Assembly: GCF_004403395.1 (NCBI RefSeq)
Contig: NZ_SOGN01000035.1
Location: 124,001 to 188,000, forward strand
Reading direction: 5' to 3'
Origin: Cryobacterium cheniae
GTDB taxonomy: Bacteria; Actinomycetota; Actinomycetes; Actinomycetales; Microbacteriaceae
DNA length: 64,000 nucleotides
The notes under the pieces are model-generated. The model worked only from the letters and a program-made list of their open reading frames with translations, had not been told where the DNA came from and made no database searches. The position numbers and the translations under genes were made by a program. The number at the start of each line of letters is the position of its first letter. Positions within the stretch are counted from its first letter, which is position 1. Below are positions 34,395 through 42,644 of this stretch, in pieces.

Positions 34395-35477
34395 TCAGCG
34401 AGCGAGAAACTTGTCCGCCGAGGCTCGGGCCCAGTCCTCGGCGCCGGCCAGCGACTCGCGCGTGAGCGGGCCGTCCTGCTCGTGCCGTTCGACGACACGC
34501 TGGATGGTGTCGACGATGTCCAGGAACCCGATGGCGCCGGCATGGAACGCCGCCACGGCCTGCTCGTTCGCCGCGTTGAACACCGCCGGGTAGGTGCCGC
34601 CCGCGCGCCCCACCTGTTTGGCCAGGTCGACGGCCGGGAAAGCCGTCTCGTCGAGGGGTTCGAAGGTCCAGTTGTGCGGTACGGTCCAGTCGATCGGGGT
34701 ACCGACCGCCGCGACGCGGTTCGGCCAGTCCAGCCCGATCGAGATCGGCAGACGCATGTCCGGCGGCGACGCCTGGGCGATCGTCGATCCGTCGATGAAC
34801 TCGACCATGGAGTGCACCACGGACTGCGGGTGCACGACCACATCGATGTGCTCGTACCCGATGTCGAACAGAAGGTGCGCCTCGATCACCTCGAGGCCCT
34901 TGTTGACGAGGGTGGCCGAGTTGGTCGTGACGACGAGCCCCATGTCCCAGGTGGGGTGCGCGAGCGCCTCCGCCGGCGTGACGTCCGCGAGCTGCCCGCG
35001 TCGACGGCCGCGGAACGGCCCCCCGGATGCCGTCAGCACCAGGCGGCGCACCTCCCCGGCCGTTCCCGACCGAAGCGCCTGCGCGATGGCGGAGTGTTCG
35101 GAGTCGACCGGCACGATCTGCCCCGGCGCCGCCAGCGATTTCACGAGGTCGCCACCGACGATGAGCGATTCCTTGTTGGCCAGCGCGAGCGTGCGCCCGG
35201 CTCGCAGGGCGGCGAGCGTCGGCCCGAGGCCCACGGACCCGGTGATGCCGTTGAGGACGACGTCGGCCTCCACGTCGCGCACGAGTTCTTCGGCCTCGTC
35301 GGCGCCGAGCGCCGTGTGCTCGACCTCGAACTGGGTCGCCTGCTCGTCAAGGAGCGCTCGATTGCTGCCGGCGGAGAGCCCGACCACCTCGAACCAGGTC
35401 GGGTTTCTCCGGATGACGTCGAGGGCCTGGGTTCCGATCGAGCCGGTCGACCCGAGAATTACTACTCGTCTGCGCAT
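34395..35477 (-). CDS. dxr: 1-deoxy-D-xylulose-5-phosphate reductoisomerase
   Basis: Dxr converts DXP to MEP, the committed step of the MEP pathway. The 360-residue protein has the NADPH motif LGSTGSIGTQALDVI (residues 8-22), the metal/substrate segment VDSEHSAIAQAL, TASGGPFRG, HPTWDMG and the C-terminal GGTYPAVFNAANEQAV. It is complete. TAAAAT ends 6 bases before ATG 35477, so the message is predicted leaderless. It is divergent from plsC, which has the same promoter geometry. Confidence 0.96.
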   Translation of the reverse strand: MRRRVVILGSTGSIGTQALDVIRRNPTWFEVVGLSAGSNRALLDEQATQFEVEHTALGADEAEELVRDVEADVVLNGITGSVGLGPTLAALRAGRTLALANKESLIVGGDLVKSLAAPGQIVPVDSEHSAIAQALRSGTAGEVRRLVLTASGGPFRGRRRGQLADVTPAEALAHPTWDMGLVVTTNSATLVNKGLEVIEAHLLFDIGYEHIDVVVHPQSVVHSMVEFIDGSTIAQASPPDMRLPISIGLDWPNRVAAVGTPIDWTVPHNWTFEPLDETAFPAVDLAKQVGRAGGTYPAVFNAANEQAVAAFHAGAIGFLDIVDTIQRVVERHEQDGPLTRESLAGAEDWARASADKFLAR

Positions 35478-35483
35478 CCTACA

Positions 35484-35489
35484 ATTTTA
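35484..35489 (-). promoter_or_regulatory. -10 box of dxr, leaderless type
   Basis: TAAAAT on the minus strand ends 6 bases before ATG 35477. Confidence 0.6.
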
Positions 35490-35530
35490 GGCGACACCGC
35501 CGCCTTTCGTGCCGGAGCGAACCGTGGCGG

Positions 35531-35536
35531 TAAGGT
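35531..35536 (+). promoter_or_regulatory. -10 box of plsC, leaderless type
   Basis: TAAGGT ends 6 bases before ATG 35543; no Shine-Dalgarno sequence is present. Confidence 0.6.
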
Positions 35537-35542
35537 CAACGG

Positions 35543-36337
35543 ATGACCGGCGCCACAGAAGATTCACACGATGTTCCTCCCGTCGACCTGTCGGCGGAGG
35601 AGTCGGAGCCAACGAAACGCCCCGGATTCGTCTACTTCCTCGGTTACGGCATCATGGCGCCGATCGCCCGCCTGGTCTTCCGCCCCACCATCACCGGCCG
35701 GGAGAACATCCCGCGCACCGGCCCGGTCATCCTGGCCAGCAACCACCTGTCGTTCATCGACAGCATCGTCATTCCGCTGGTCGCACCCAGGCGCGTGCAG
35801 TTCCTGGCCAAGTCCGCCTACTTCACCGGCACCGGGTTCAAGGGTTTCATTTCGCGCACCTTCTTCACCTCGATCGGAGCGGTCGGGGTCGAACGCGGCG
35901 CGGGGCAGGCCGCCCAGGAGGCGCTCGACGCGGGTCGCAACATCCTCGAGTCCGACAGCGCGTTCGCGATCTACCCGGAAGGAACCCGTTCCCTCGACGG
36001 ACGCCTGTACAAGGGCCGCACCGGCGTGGCCTGGCTCGCCCTCACGACGGGCGCCGTCGTGGTTCCGGTCGGGCTGATCGGCACGCAGGAGATCCAGCCG
36101 GTGGGCGCGAAATTCCCGCGCATCCGCAAGATCACGGTCGCCTTCGGAGAGCCCCTCGACCTCCGCCGCCATGGCTCCGCGGAGTCCGGCAAGGCGCGGC
36201 GCGGCGCGACCGACGAGATCATGGCCGCAATCCACGCTCTGTCGCGTCAGGAATTGGCCGGCACGTACAACGAATCGCCGCCCTCGGGCACGCTTCAGAA
36301 GATCGCCGACCGGGTCTTCCCGCGCGAGCGGGTCTAG
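35543..36337 (+). CDS. plsC: 1-acyl-sn-glycerol-3-phosphate acyltransferase family protein
   Basis: PlsC-type enzymes acylate lysophosphatidic acid to phosphatidic acid at the membrane. The 264-residue protein has the catalytic N-H-x4-D motif (NHLSFID, His68 and Asp73), the glycerol-phosphate-binding YPEGTRS and the following GVAWLALTTGAVVVPVGL. A hydrophobic segment precedes the motif (GYGIMAPIARLVF). Actinobacteria often have several PlsC-like proteins, some acting on other acceptors, so the exact acceptor is inferred. Confidence 0.9.
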   Translation: MTGATEDSHDVPPVDLSAEESEPTKRPGFVYFLGYGIMAPIARLVFRPTITGRENIPRTGPVILASNHLSFIDSIVIPLVAPRRVQFLAKSAYFTGTGFKGFISRTFFTSIGAVGVERGAGQAAQEALDAGRNILESDSAFAIYPEGTRSLDGRLYKGRTGVAWLALTTGAVVVPVGLIGTQEIQPVGAKFPRIRKITVAFGEPLDLRRHGSAESGKARRGATDEIMAAIHALSRQELAGTYNESPPSGTLQKIADRVFPRERV

Positions 36338-36402
36338 CCGCCTGCGGGCCGGCCGAGCTGAGCATCCGGCACCCCGGCAACACCGCGGAAACCGGCGCGA
36401 CC

Positions 36403-36408
36403 TAAGCT
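36403..36408 (+). promoter_or_regulatory. -10 box of the first gabT, leaderless type
   Basis: TAAGCT ends 6 bases before ATG 36415. The hexamer is identical to the ispG box. Confidence 0.6.
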
Positions 36409-36414
36409 GGGAGT

Positions 36415-37752
36415 ATGTCTGACAAGTATTCGGTACCCCAGGAGCGCAAGCTCGTCACCGCCCTTCCCGGCCCCAAGTCGGTCGAATTGCAGGAACGCCG
36501 CCTGCGCGCGGTGTCCCGCGGTGCGGGCACGCTGGCGAACATCTATATGGATCGAGGAGCGGGAGCGATCCTCGTCGACGTGGACGGCAACCAGATCATC
36601 GACCTCGGCTGCGGCATCGGCGTGACCACCATCGGCCATGCGAACGACGAGGTGGCCGCGGCCGCCGCCGCGCAGGCCGCCAAGCTCACCCACACCCTGT
36701 TCACCGTCACCCCGTACGAGAACTATGTCGCCGTCGCGGAGAAGCTCGCCGAGATCACCCCCGGTGATTTCGAGAAGCGCTCCATCCTGGTGAACACCGG
36801 TGCGGAAGCCGTCGAGAACGCGGTGAAGATCGCCCGCAAGTTCACCGGCCGCCGCGCCATCGTGGCGCTCGACCACGCCTTCCACGGTCGCACCAACCTG
36901 ACCATGGCGATGACGTACCGCCCCTGGCCGGAGCGCGCCGGAATGGGACCCTTCCCCGGCGAGATCTACAGCGTGCCGACCAGCTACCCCTACCGTGACG
37001 GCCTGACCGGCGAAGAGGCCGCCGAGAAGACCATCGACTACATCAACACCCACATCGGTGCCACCGAAATCGCGGCCTTCTTCATCGAGCCGATCCAGGG
37101 CGACGGCGGAATCGTCATCCCGGCCCCCGGTTTCTTCAAGCGCCTGAGCGAGTTCTGCACCGAGAACGGCATCGTCTTCGTCTCCGACGAGATCCAGGCC
37201 GGCATCGCCCGCACCGGTGCCTGGTACGGCATCGAGCACCACGATGTGGTGCCGGACCTCGTCACCACGGCCAAGGGCATCGCCGGCGGGTTCCCGCTCG
37301 CCGCCGTCACCGGCCGCGCCGACATCATGGACTCCGTGCAGCCCGGCGGCATCGGCGGCACCTTCGGCGGCAACCCGGTCTCCACCGCGGCCGCCCTCGC
37401 TGTCTTCGACCTGATCGAGCGGGACGACCTGCTCGGCGAGGCGCGGCGCGTCGAGAAGGCCCTGCGGGCGCGCATCGGCGACTGGCCGACGCGGTTCTCG
37501 GTCGTGGGCGACGTGCGCGGCAAGGGCGCGATGTTCGGGGTGGAGCTCGTTCACCCGGGCACGACCACGCCGTACCCCGAGGCCCTCACCGCGATCATCA
37601 AGCACGCGACCAGCAACGGCGTCATCGTTCTGGATGCCGGCAGCTGGGACTCCGTGCTGCGCATCATGCCGTCGGTCGTCATCTCCGAGGCGCTGATCGA
37701 CGATGCCGCCTCCGTGATCGAGGAGACACTCGCCGCCCTCTCCGGCCTGTAG
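36415..37752 (+). CDS. gabT: 4-aminobutyrate-2-oxoglutarate transaminase, paralog 1
   Basis: This PLP-dependent class III aminotransferase (445 residues) transfers the amino group of GABA to 2-oxoglutarate, giving succinate semialdehyde. Visible motifs include NTGAEAVENAVKIARKFTGR, the HAFHGRT region, the PLP-pocket SDEIQAGIARTG and the Schiff-base lysine Lys287 in TAKGIAGGFPL, then GGTFGGNPV. Its opening VPQERKLVTALPGP is almost repeated in the second copy at 38408. Polyamine uptake genes about 3 kb away fit a putrescine-to-GABA-to-succinate route; no succinate-semialdehyde dehydrogenase is in this stretch. Confidence 0.93.
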   Translation: MSDKYSVPQERKLVTALPGPKSVELQERRLRAVSRGAGTLANIYMDRGAGAILVDVDGNQIIDLGCGIGVTTIGHANDEVAAAAAAQAAKLTHTLFTVTPYENYVAVAEKLAEITPGDFEKRSILVNTGAEAVENAVKIARKFTGRRAIVALDHAFHGRTNLTMAMTYRPWPERAGMGPFPGEIYSVPTSYPYRDGLTGEEAAEKTIDYINTHIGATEIAAFFIEPIQGDGGIVIPAPGFFKRLSEFCTENGIVFVSDEIQAGIARTGAWYGIEHHDVVPDLVTTAKGIAGGFPLAAVTGRADIMDSVQPGGIGGTFGGNPVSTAAALAVFDLIERDDLLGEARRVEKALRARIGDWPTRFSVVGDVRGKGAMFGVELVHPGTTTPYPEALTAIIKHATSNGVIVLDAGSWDSVLRIMPSVVISEALIDDAASVIEETLAALSGL

Positions 37753-37798
37753 CCACCCCCGCGGCGCCTCACCCCTCGGCGAGTTTGTGGCGGGACTG

Positions 37799-38275
37799 TC
37801 AGGTGGTGAGGGCCACCGTGATCGGCTCGTGCGCGACCGGGAAGTTCACGGATGCGCCGATGAAGCAGAGCCGGGCGGCCTCGGCGTGCAGAGACTGCGC
37901 GAGTTCGACCTGGCCGGGATCGGACACCGTCACGCGCGGTCGCAGGGTCGCCTCGGTGAAGTGGCCGCCGCCATCCGTCGTCTGGGCCATGGACCCGATC
38001 GCGTCGTCGGTGTAGGCGACGACCCGAACCCCGTGCTTCACGGCCACGTGCAGGTAGCTCATCAGGTGGCACTCGCTGAGCGCGGCGAGCAGCAGTTCCT
38101 CCGGGTTCCACCGGTCGGCGTCACCATGGAAGGTCGGATCGGCCGATGCGCCGATCGATTCCTTGCCGGGGGCCGTGATCAGGTGGTCCCGGCCGTAGTC
38201 CCGGTAGCCGCTCGTGCCGGTGCCGCGATTGCCCGTCCAGGCGATGTTCACGGCGTAGTGGTGTGCACCGATCAC
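37799..38275 (-). CDS. OsmC family peroxiredoxin-like protein
   Basis: The 158-residue OsmC-fold protein has the two active-site cysteines expected for thiol-dependent hydroperoxide reduction (Cys in LSECHLMSYLH and Cys in AARLCFIGAS) and the DRWNPEELLLAAL segment. Family members reduce organic hydroperoxides. I chose the GTG start at 38275 because GGAGG lies 4 bases upstream; a much longer open frame upstream overlaps the gabT copy and is spurious. It sits on the opposite strand between the two gabT paralogs, convergent with the first. Confidence 0.9.
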   Translation of the reverse strand: MIGAHHYAVNIAWTGNRGTGTSGYRDYGRDHLITAPGKESIGASADPTFHGDADRWNPEELLLAALSECHLMSYLHVAVKHGVRVVAYTDDAIGSMAQTTDGGGHFTEATLRPRVTVSDPGQVELAQSLHAEAARLCFIGASVNFPVAHEPITVALTT

Positions 38276-38392
38276 GGCGCCTCCTTCGATTTGCGCGGTT
38301 TTGCGGGCCGGTACGCGGCCGCCACAGGCCGTTACGCGGCCCGGGAACCGATTGTCGCAGCAATTCGCCGCGCCTCCCGTCGCACTGATCGG

Positions 38393-38398
38393 TAAACT
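38393..38398 (+). promoter_or_regulatory. -10 box of the second gabT
   Basis: TAAACT ends 9 bases before ATG 38408, so the expected leader is only about 3 bases and has no Shine-Dalgarno sequence. Confidence 0.5.
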
Positions 38399-38407
38399 GG
38401 TCACATC

Positions 38408-39790
38408 ATGACTGACACGCTGACGCCCTCGACCACCCCGTCCACCTCCGCAGCCCCGGTTTACACGGTGCCGCAGGAACGAAAGATCGTGACCGCGATC
38501 CCGGGTCCGCGCTCGACGGAACTCCAGCAGCGCAGGCTCGCCGTCGTCTCCGGCGGCGTCGCATCCGCTCTCCCCGTCTACATCGCGAAGGCGAACGGCG
38601 CCATCCTCGTCGACGTCGACGGCAACCAGTTCATCGACCTGGGCGCCGGCATCGGCGTGACCACGATCGGCCACACCGACACCAGCGTGGTCGCCGCCGC
38701 GGTCGAGCAGACCCAGGACTTCATCCACACCCTCTTCACCATCACGCCCTACGAGGAATACGTGCGCGTCTGCGAGCTTCTCGCCGAGCACACCCCCGGC
38801 GATTTCCCGAAGAAGTCGGTGCTGATCAACTCGGGCGCCGAGGCCGTCGAGAACGGCGTCAAGATCGCCCGCAAGCACACCGGCCGCCGCGCCGTCGCCG
38901 TGCTCGACCACGCCTACCACGGCCGCACGGTGCTGACCATGGCCATGAACTACAAGGCCATGCCGTACGCGACCGGCTACGGCCCCCTCGCCAGCGACGT
39001 CTACCACGCTCCCAGCTCCTACCCGTATCACGACGGTCTGAGTGGTGCGGATGCCGCGGCGCGCACGATCGCGTACCTCGAGAAGGTCGTCGGACCCACC
39101 GACCTGGCCTGCCTGGTCGTCGAGCCCATCCAGGGTGAGGGCGGCTTCATGGTTCCGGCCGAGGGCTACTTCACCGCCCTGCAGACCTGGTGCACCGCGA
39201 ACGGCGTCGTGATGATCGCCGACGAGATCCAGAGCGGCATGGCCCGCACCGGCAAGTACTACGCCAGCGAGCACTTCGGCTGGACCCCCGACCTCGTGCT
39301 CACCGCCAAAGGCATCGCCGGCGGCATGCCGCTGGCCGCGGTCACCGGTCGCGCCGAGATCATGGATTCCTCGCAGCCCGGCGGCCTCGGCGGAACCTTC
39401 GGCGGAAACCCGGTCTCCTGCGCCGCGGCCATCGCGGTCTTCGAGTCGATCGAGAACAATGACCTGCTCGCCGAGGGTGTGCGCATCGAGAACACCCTGC
39501 GCGCCGGCCTCGGTTCGCTCAAGGAGAAGTACGACATCATCGGCGAGATCCGCGGCCGCGGCGCCATGATCGCGATCGAGCTCGTGCAGCCGGGCACCGG
39601 TGACACGGAAAAGGCGCCGAACGCGGCCGCCGTGTCGTCCATCGCCGCCTACGCCGCCCAGCACGGCGTGCTGCTGCTCACCGCCGGCACCTACGGCAAC
39701 GTGCTGCGCTTCCTGCCGAGCCTGGCCGTGAGCGACGCACTCCTGAACGATGCCCTCTCGGTCATCGACGACGCCATCGCCGCGCTCTAA
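38408..39790 (+). CDS. gabT: 4-aminobutyrate-2-oxoglutarate transaminase, paralog 2
   Basis: This 460-residue class III aminotransferase is closely similar to the gene at 36415 along its length. It has a 15-residue Thr/Ser/Pro-rich N-terminal extension. Motifs are NSGAEAVENGVKIARKHTGR, HAYHGRT, ADEIQSGMARTG and Lys301 in TAKGIAGGMPL. The two copies probably differ in substrate preference (GABA, putrescine, 5-aminovalerate or another omega-amine), which sequence alone cannot decide. The asparaginase gene starts 16 bases after its stop and is probably co-transcribed. Confidence 0.93.
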   Translation: MTDTLTPSTTPSTSAAPVYTVPQERKIVTAIPGPRSTELQQRRLAVVSGGVASALPVYIAKANGAILVDVDGNQFIDLGAGIGVTTIGHTDTSVVAAAVEQTQDFIHTLFTITPYEEYVRVCELLAEHTPGDFPKKSVLINSGAEAVENGVKIARKHTGRRAVAVLDHAYHGRTVLTMAMNYKAMPYATGYGPLASDVYHAPSSYPYHDGLSGADAAARTIAYLEKVVGPTDLACLVVEPIQGEGGFMVPAEGYFTALQTWCTANGVVMIADEIQSGMARTGKYYASEHFGWTPDLVLTAKGIAGGMPLAAVTGRAEIMDSSQPGGLGGTFGGNPVSCAAAIAVFESIENNDLLAEGVRIENTLRAGLGSLKEKYDIIGEIRGRGAMIAIELVQPGTGDTEKAPNAAAVSSIAAYAAQHGVLLLTAGTYGNVLRFLPSLAVSDALLNDALSVIDDAIAAL

Positions 39791-39806
39791 GCGCGCAGAA
39801 CCCACA

Positions 39807-40829
39807 GTGACAACGACATTCGAGCTGCCCGTGCACGCCGGGCAGACGTTCAGCGTGTCCGATGCGGTCGAACTGGCCGTGGTCGAGCGCAGCGGCTTCG
39901 TCGAATCGAGGCATGCGGGCAGCGCCGTCGTGCTCACCAGCGAGGGCGCTGTCCTCCGCGCCCTCGGCGACGTGACCACCCCGATCTTCCCGCGCTCGTC
40001 GATGAAACCCTTTCAGGCCATCGCAGTGATGGCCAGCGGGGTCACCCTGCGCGGGGAAGACGCGGCCATCGCCACGGCCAGCCACACCGGCACGCAGCGC
40101 CACGCCGACCTCGTGCGCGGACTCCTCGCCCGCGCCGGCATCCCCGAGACGGCGCTCGCCTGCCCGGCGGCCTGGCCGGACGACTCCGCCGCCCGCGACG
40201 CCCTGGTGCGACTGGGCGCCGGCAAGGCCCCGATCTACATGAACTGTTCGGGCAAGCACGCCGCGATGCTCGTGGCCTGCCAGCAGAACGGCTGGGCGCT
40301 TTCCGGATACCTGGAGCCGGAGCATCCGTTGCAGAAGCGCATTCTCGACGTGGTCGAGCGCTTCACTGGGGAACGCCCGTCGGCGACCGGCATCGACGGA
40401 TGCGGCGCGCCGGTTCACGCGCTCTCCCTCACCGCCCTGGCACGCGGCATCGCCCGCATCGCCACGTCCAAGTCGAACTCGCCGTTCGCGATCTACCGCG
40501 AAGCCGGCTTCCTCGCCGAGGCCGTGCGTCAAAACGGCTGGGTCGTCGCCGGACCGGGCATGCCGGACACGGTCGTGATCGATCGCCTCGGCTTGTTCGT
40601 GAAGACCGGCGCGGAGGGCATCTGCGTGGCCTCCGCCGCCAACGGCACCACGGTTGCCCTCAAGATGCTCGACGGCAGCCTGCGGGCGACCGCCATCGTG
40701 GCCCTGCGCCTGCTGGCGGATGCCGGTGCGATCGCACACGCCGACATCGACGCCATCCTGCCCGAGCTGCACCTCGCGGTGCTGGGCGGCGGGCTCCCCG
40801 TCGGGGAGATCCGCGCCAGCTTCGTGTAG
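39807..40829 (+). CDS. Asparaginase (thermolabile/Rhizobium-type asparaginase II family)
   Basis: The 340-residue protein belongs to the asparaginase family unlike E. coli AnsA/AnsB: it has SSMKPFQA with a Ser-x-x-Lys arrangement, SHTGTQRHAD, YMNCSGKHAAM, TGIDGCGAPVHA and the C-terminal LGGGLPVGEIR. It hydrolyses L-asparagine to aspartate and ammonia. I chose GTG 39807, 16 bases after the second gabT; it has no strong ribosome site but begins just before the conserved domain. It fits a nitrogen-catabolism group together with gabT and alanine dehydrogenase. Confidence 0.88.
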   Translation: MTTTFELPVHAGQTFSVSDAVELAVVERSGFVESRHAGSAVVLTSEGAVLRALGDVTTPIFPRSSMKPFQAIAVMASGVTLRGEDAAIATASHTGTQRHADLVRGLLARAGIPETALACPAAWPDDSAARDALVRLGAGKAPIYMNCSGKHAAMLVACQQNGWALSGYLEPEHPLQKRILDVVERFTGERPSATGIDGCGAPVHALSLTALARGIARIATSKSNSPFAIYREAGFLAEAVRQNGWVVAGPGMPDTVVIDRLGLFVKTGAEGICVASAANGTTVALKMLDGSLRATAIVALRLLADAGAIAHADIDAILPELHLAVLGGGLPVGEIRASFV

Positions 40830-40857
40830 CCGACAACACCAGAAAACACGGATCGGC

Positions 40858-40921
40858 CCGGGAGTCTGTGCCGGGAGTCTGTGGCGGGAGTCTGGGCCGG
40901 GATTCTGGGCCGGGATCTGGG
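40858..40921. repeat. Five degenerate 13-bp tandem repeats
   Basis: Units of CCGGGAGTCTGTG/GGG repeat with a 13-base period (last unit 12) in the gap between the convergent asparaginase and potC genes. No spacer sequences separate them. They are probably slippage products and their function is unknown. Confidence 0.8.
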
Positions 40922-40925
40922 CGGG

Positions 40926-41732
40926 TCAGCCCTGTTTCGCCAGCCGCTTCTCCTTGGCCGCCCGCGACACCTGCGCGGTGACCACGATCACCAGGGCGAA
41001 GATGAACACCGCCGACGCGATCACGTTCGCCTCGGCCGGGATCCCCCGCGCGGCCGACACGTAGATGTACTTGGGGAACGTGGTGACGGCGCCGGAGTTG
41101 AAGTTGGTGATGATGAAGTCGTCGAAGCTCAGCGCGAAGGAGAGCAAGGCGGCCGCCAGGATACCGGGCAGCAGCAGCGGGAAGGTGATCCGGGCGAACA
41201 CCTGGGCGGCCGAACCGTAGAGGTCCCGGCCCGCCTCCTCGAGCGCGGGGTCGAGGCCCGCGACGCGCGCCTTGACGGTCACCACGACGAAGCTGATGCA
41301 GAACATGGTGTGCGCCAGGATGATCGTGGACATGTCCTTCGGCACGCCCAGGGACAGGAACTGAGCGGCCAGACCGGCGCCGAGGACGACCTCCGGGGTG
41401 GCCATCGGCAGGAACAGGAGCAGGCTCGTCTCTGCCCGGAACCGGAACCGGTACCGCACCAGGGCGATCGCGATCATGGTGCCGAGCGTGGTCGCGACCA
41501 CCGTGGCCACCACGCCGATCAGGATGCTGTTGCCGAACGCCTCGCAGACGGCGCCGTTCTGCACCTGGCACACGTTGAGCCACTTGTCGAAGGTGAACCC
41601 GCGCCAGGTGATGTTGGACTTCAGCGAGTCGTTGAACGAGAACACGAACGTGTAGACGATGGGCACCATCAGGAAGATCAGCGCCAGCAGGGAGTAGAGC
41701 GGCAGCAGCCACTTGCCCAGGGAGATTTTCAC
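40926..41732 (-). CDS. potC: Spermidine/putrescine-type ABC transporter permease (PotC-like)
   Basis: This 268-residue inner-membrane permease has six predicted helices and the EAA loop (LDPALEEAGRDLYGSAAQVFARITFPLLLPG, in part), which contacts the ATPase. It is the PotC-like half of the importer and ends with a short basic cytosolic tail. Its GTG start overlaps the potB stop codon (GTGA), so it is translationally coupled. The order potD-potA-potB-potC on the minus strand marks a complete importer. The substrate is a polyamine or related cation by family; the neighbouring gabT genes favour putrescine. Confidence 0.92.
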   Translation of the reverse strand: MKISLGKWLLPLYSLLALIFLMVPIVYTFVFSFNDSLKSNITWRGFTFDKWLNVCQVQNGAVCEAFGNSILIGVVATVVATTLGTMIAIALVRYRFRFRAETSLLLFLPMATPEVVLGAGLAAQFLSLGVPKDMSTIILAHTMFCISFVVVTVKARVAGLDPALEEAGRDLYGSAAQVFARITFPLLLPGILAAALLSFALSFDDFIITNFNSGAVTTFPKYIYVSAARGIPAEANVIASAVFIFALVIVVTAQVSRAAKEKRLAKQG

Positions 41733-42643
41733 AGCAGCTCCTCCGTGCCCGAACGTTTGACGTAGACGCTCACCATCACCAGGATCACCGACATCAGGAT
41801 GATCGACAGCGCGGCCGCCGCCGGATAGTTCTGCAGCACCAGGAAGTTGGCCTCGATCACGTTACCGATCATCTGGGTGTCCGGCCCGCCGAGGAAGTCG
41901 CGACTGGCGTTGATGTAGTCACCGGCCGCGGGGATGAAAGTCAACAGGGTGCCGGCCACGATGCCGGGCATCGACAGTGGGATCGTGATTTTGCGGAACA
42001 CGTCGAACGGGCGCGCGTAGAGGTCGCTGCCGGCCTCGAGGTAGCGCAGGTCGAGCCGCTCGAGGGTCGTGTACAGCGGCAGGGTCATGAACGGGATGAA
42101 GTTGTAGGTCAGCCCGAAGATGACGGCGAAGGGAGTGCCGGTGAAATGGGCATCCGGTCCCAGCACGGACAGGGCCTTGAGACTGGTGATCACGAACGAT
42201 TCGTCGGACAGGAGCTGCTTCCAGGCCAGGGTGCGCAGCAGGAAGCTGATGAAGAAGGGGGCGATCACCAGTACCAGCATGAGGCTCTGCAGCAGCGGCC
42301 AGGGCCGTGCCTTCACCCCGATGAAGTAGGCCAGCGGGTAGCTGAACACCAGGGCCAGAACGGTGGCGATCAGCGCGTAGCCGAAGGAGCGCATGATGTG
42401 CGGCCAGTAGGCCGCGACCACGTCGACGTAGTTCTCCCACCGGAAGGCGTAGGAGTACTGTCCGACGTCGCCGAACTCCGAAGGCGCCTGGAACGAGGTC
42501 AGCAGCAGCGACACGAGTGGGGCGAGGAAGAACAGCACCAGGTAGAGGATGCCCGGCAACAGCAGGAGCAGCGCGATCGGGCTCTTCCGGCGCGGTGCCG
42601 GTTCGGGCGCGCTGGTGCTGGTGGAGAACGCCGCGAACGCCAC
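41729..42643 (-). CDS. potB: Spermidine/putrescine-type ABC transporter permease (PotB-like)
   Basis: The 304-residue permease has six predicted helices, a large first extracytoplasmic loop and the EAA motif (YLEAGSDLYARPFDVFRKITIPLSMPG, in part). I chose GTG 42643, immediately after the potA stop, because GAGGGAG lies 6 bases upstream. A TTG at 42658 would add five residues and overlap potA. It pairs with PotC to form the transmembrane channel. The N-terminus is Ser/Pro-rich before the first helix. Confidence 0.92.
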   Translation of the reverse strand: MAFAAFSTSTSAPEPAPRRKSPIALLLLLPGILYLVLFFLAPLVSLLLTSFQAPSEFGDVGQYSYAFRWENYVDVVAAYWPHIMRSFGYALIATVLALVFSYPLAYFIGVKARPWPLLQSLMLVLVIAPFFISFLLRTLAWKQLLSDESFVITSLKALSVLGPDAHFTGTPFAVIFGLTYNFIPFMTLPLYTTLERLDLRYLEAGSDLYARPFDVFRKITIPLSMPGIVAGTLLTFIPAAGDYINASRDFLGGPDTQMIGNVIEANFLVLQNYPAAAALSIILMSVILVMVSVYVKRSGTEELL

Positions 42644-42644
42644 C

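Noticed and set aside
37799-39979. Long minus-strand frame extending the OsmC gene upstream through the second gabT
   Set aside because: Only the last 158 codons match OsmC; the rest is the antisense of gabT. GGAGG before GTG 38275 marks the true start.
40858-40921. Possible CRISPR-like array
   Set aside because: Units are 13 bases, contiguous and degenerate, without spacers or cas genes.
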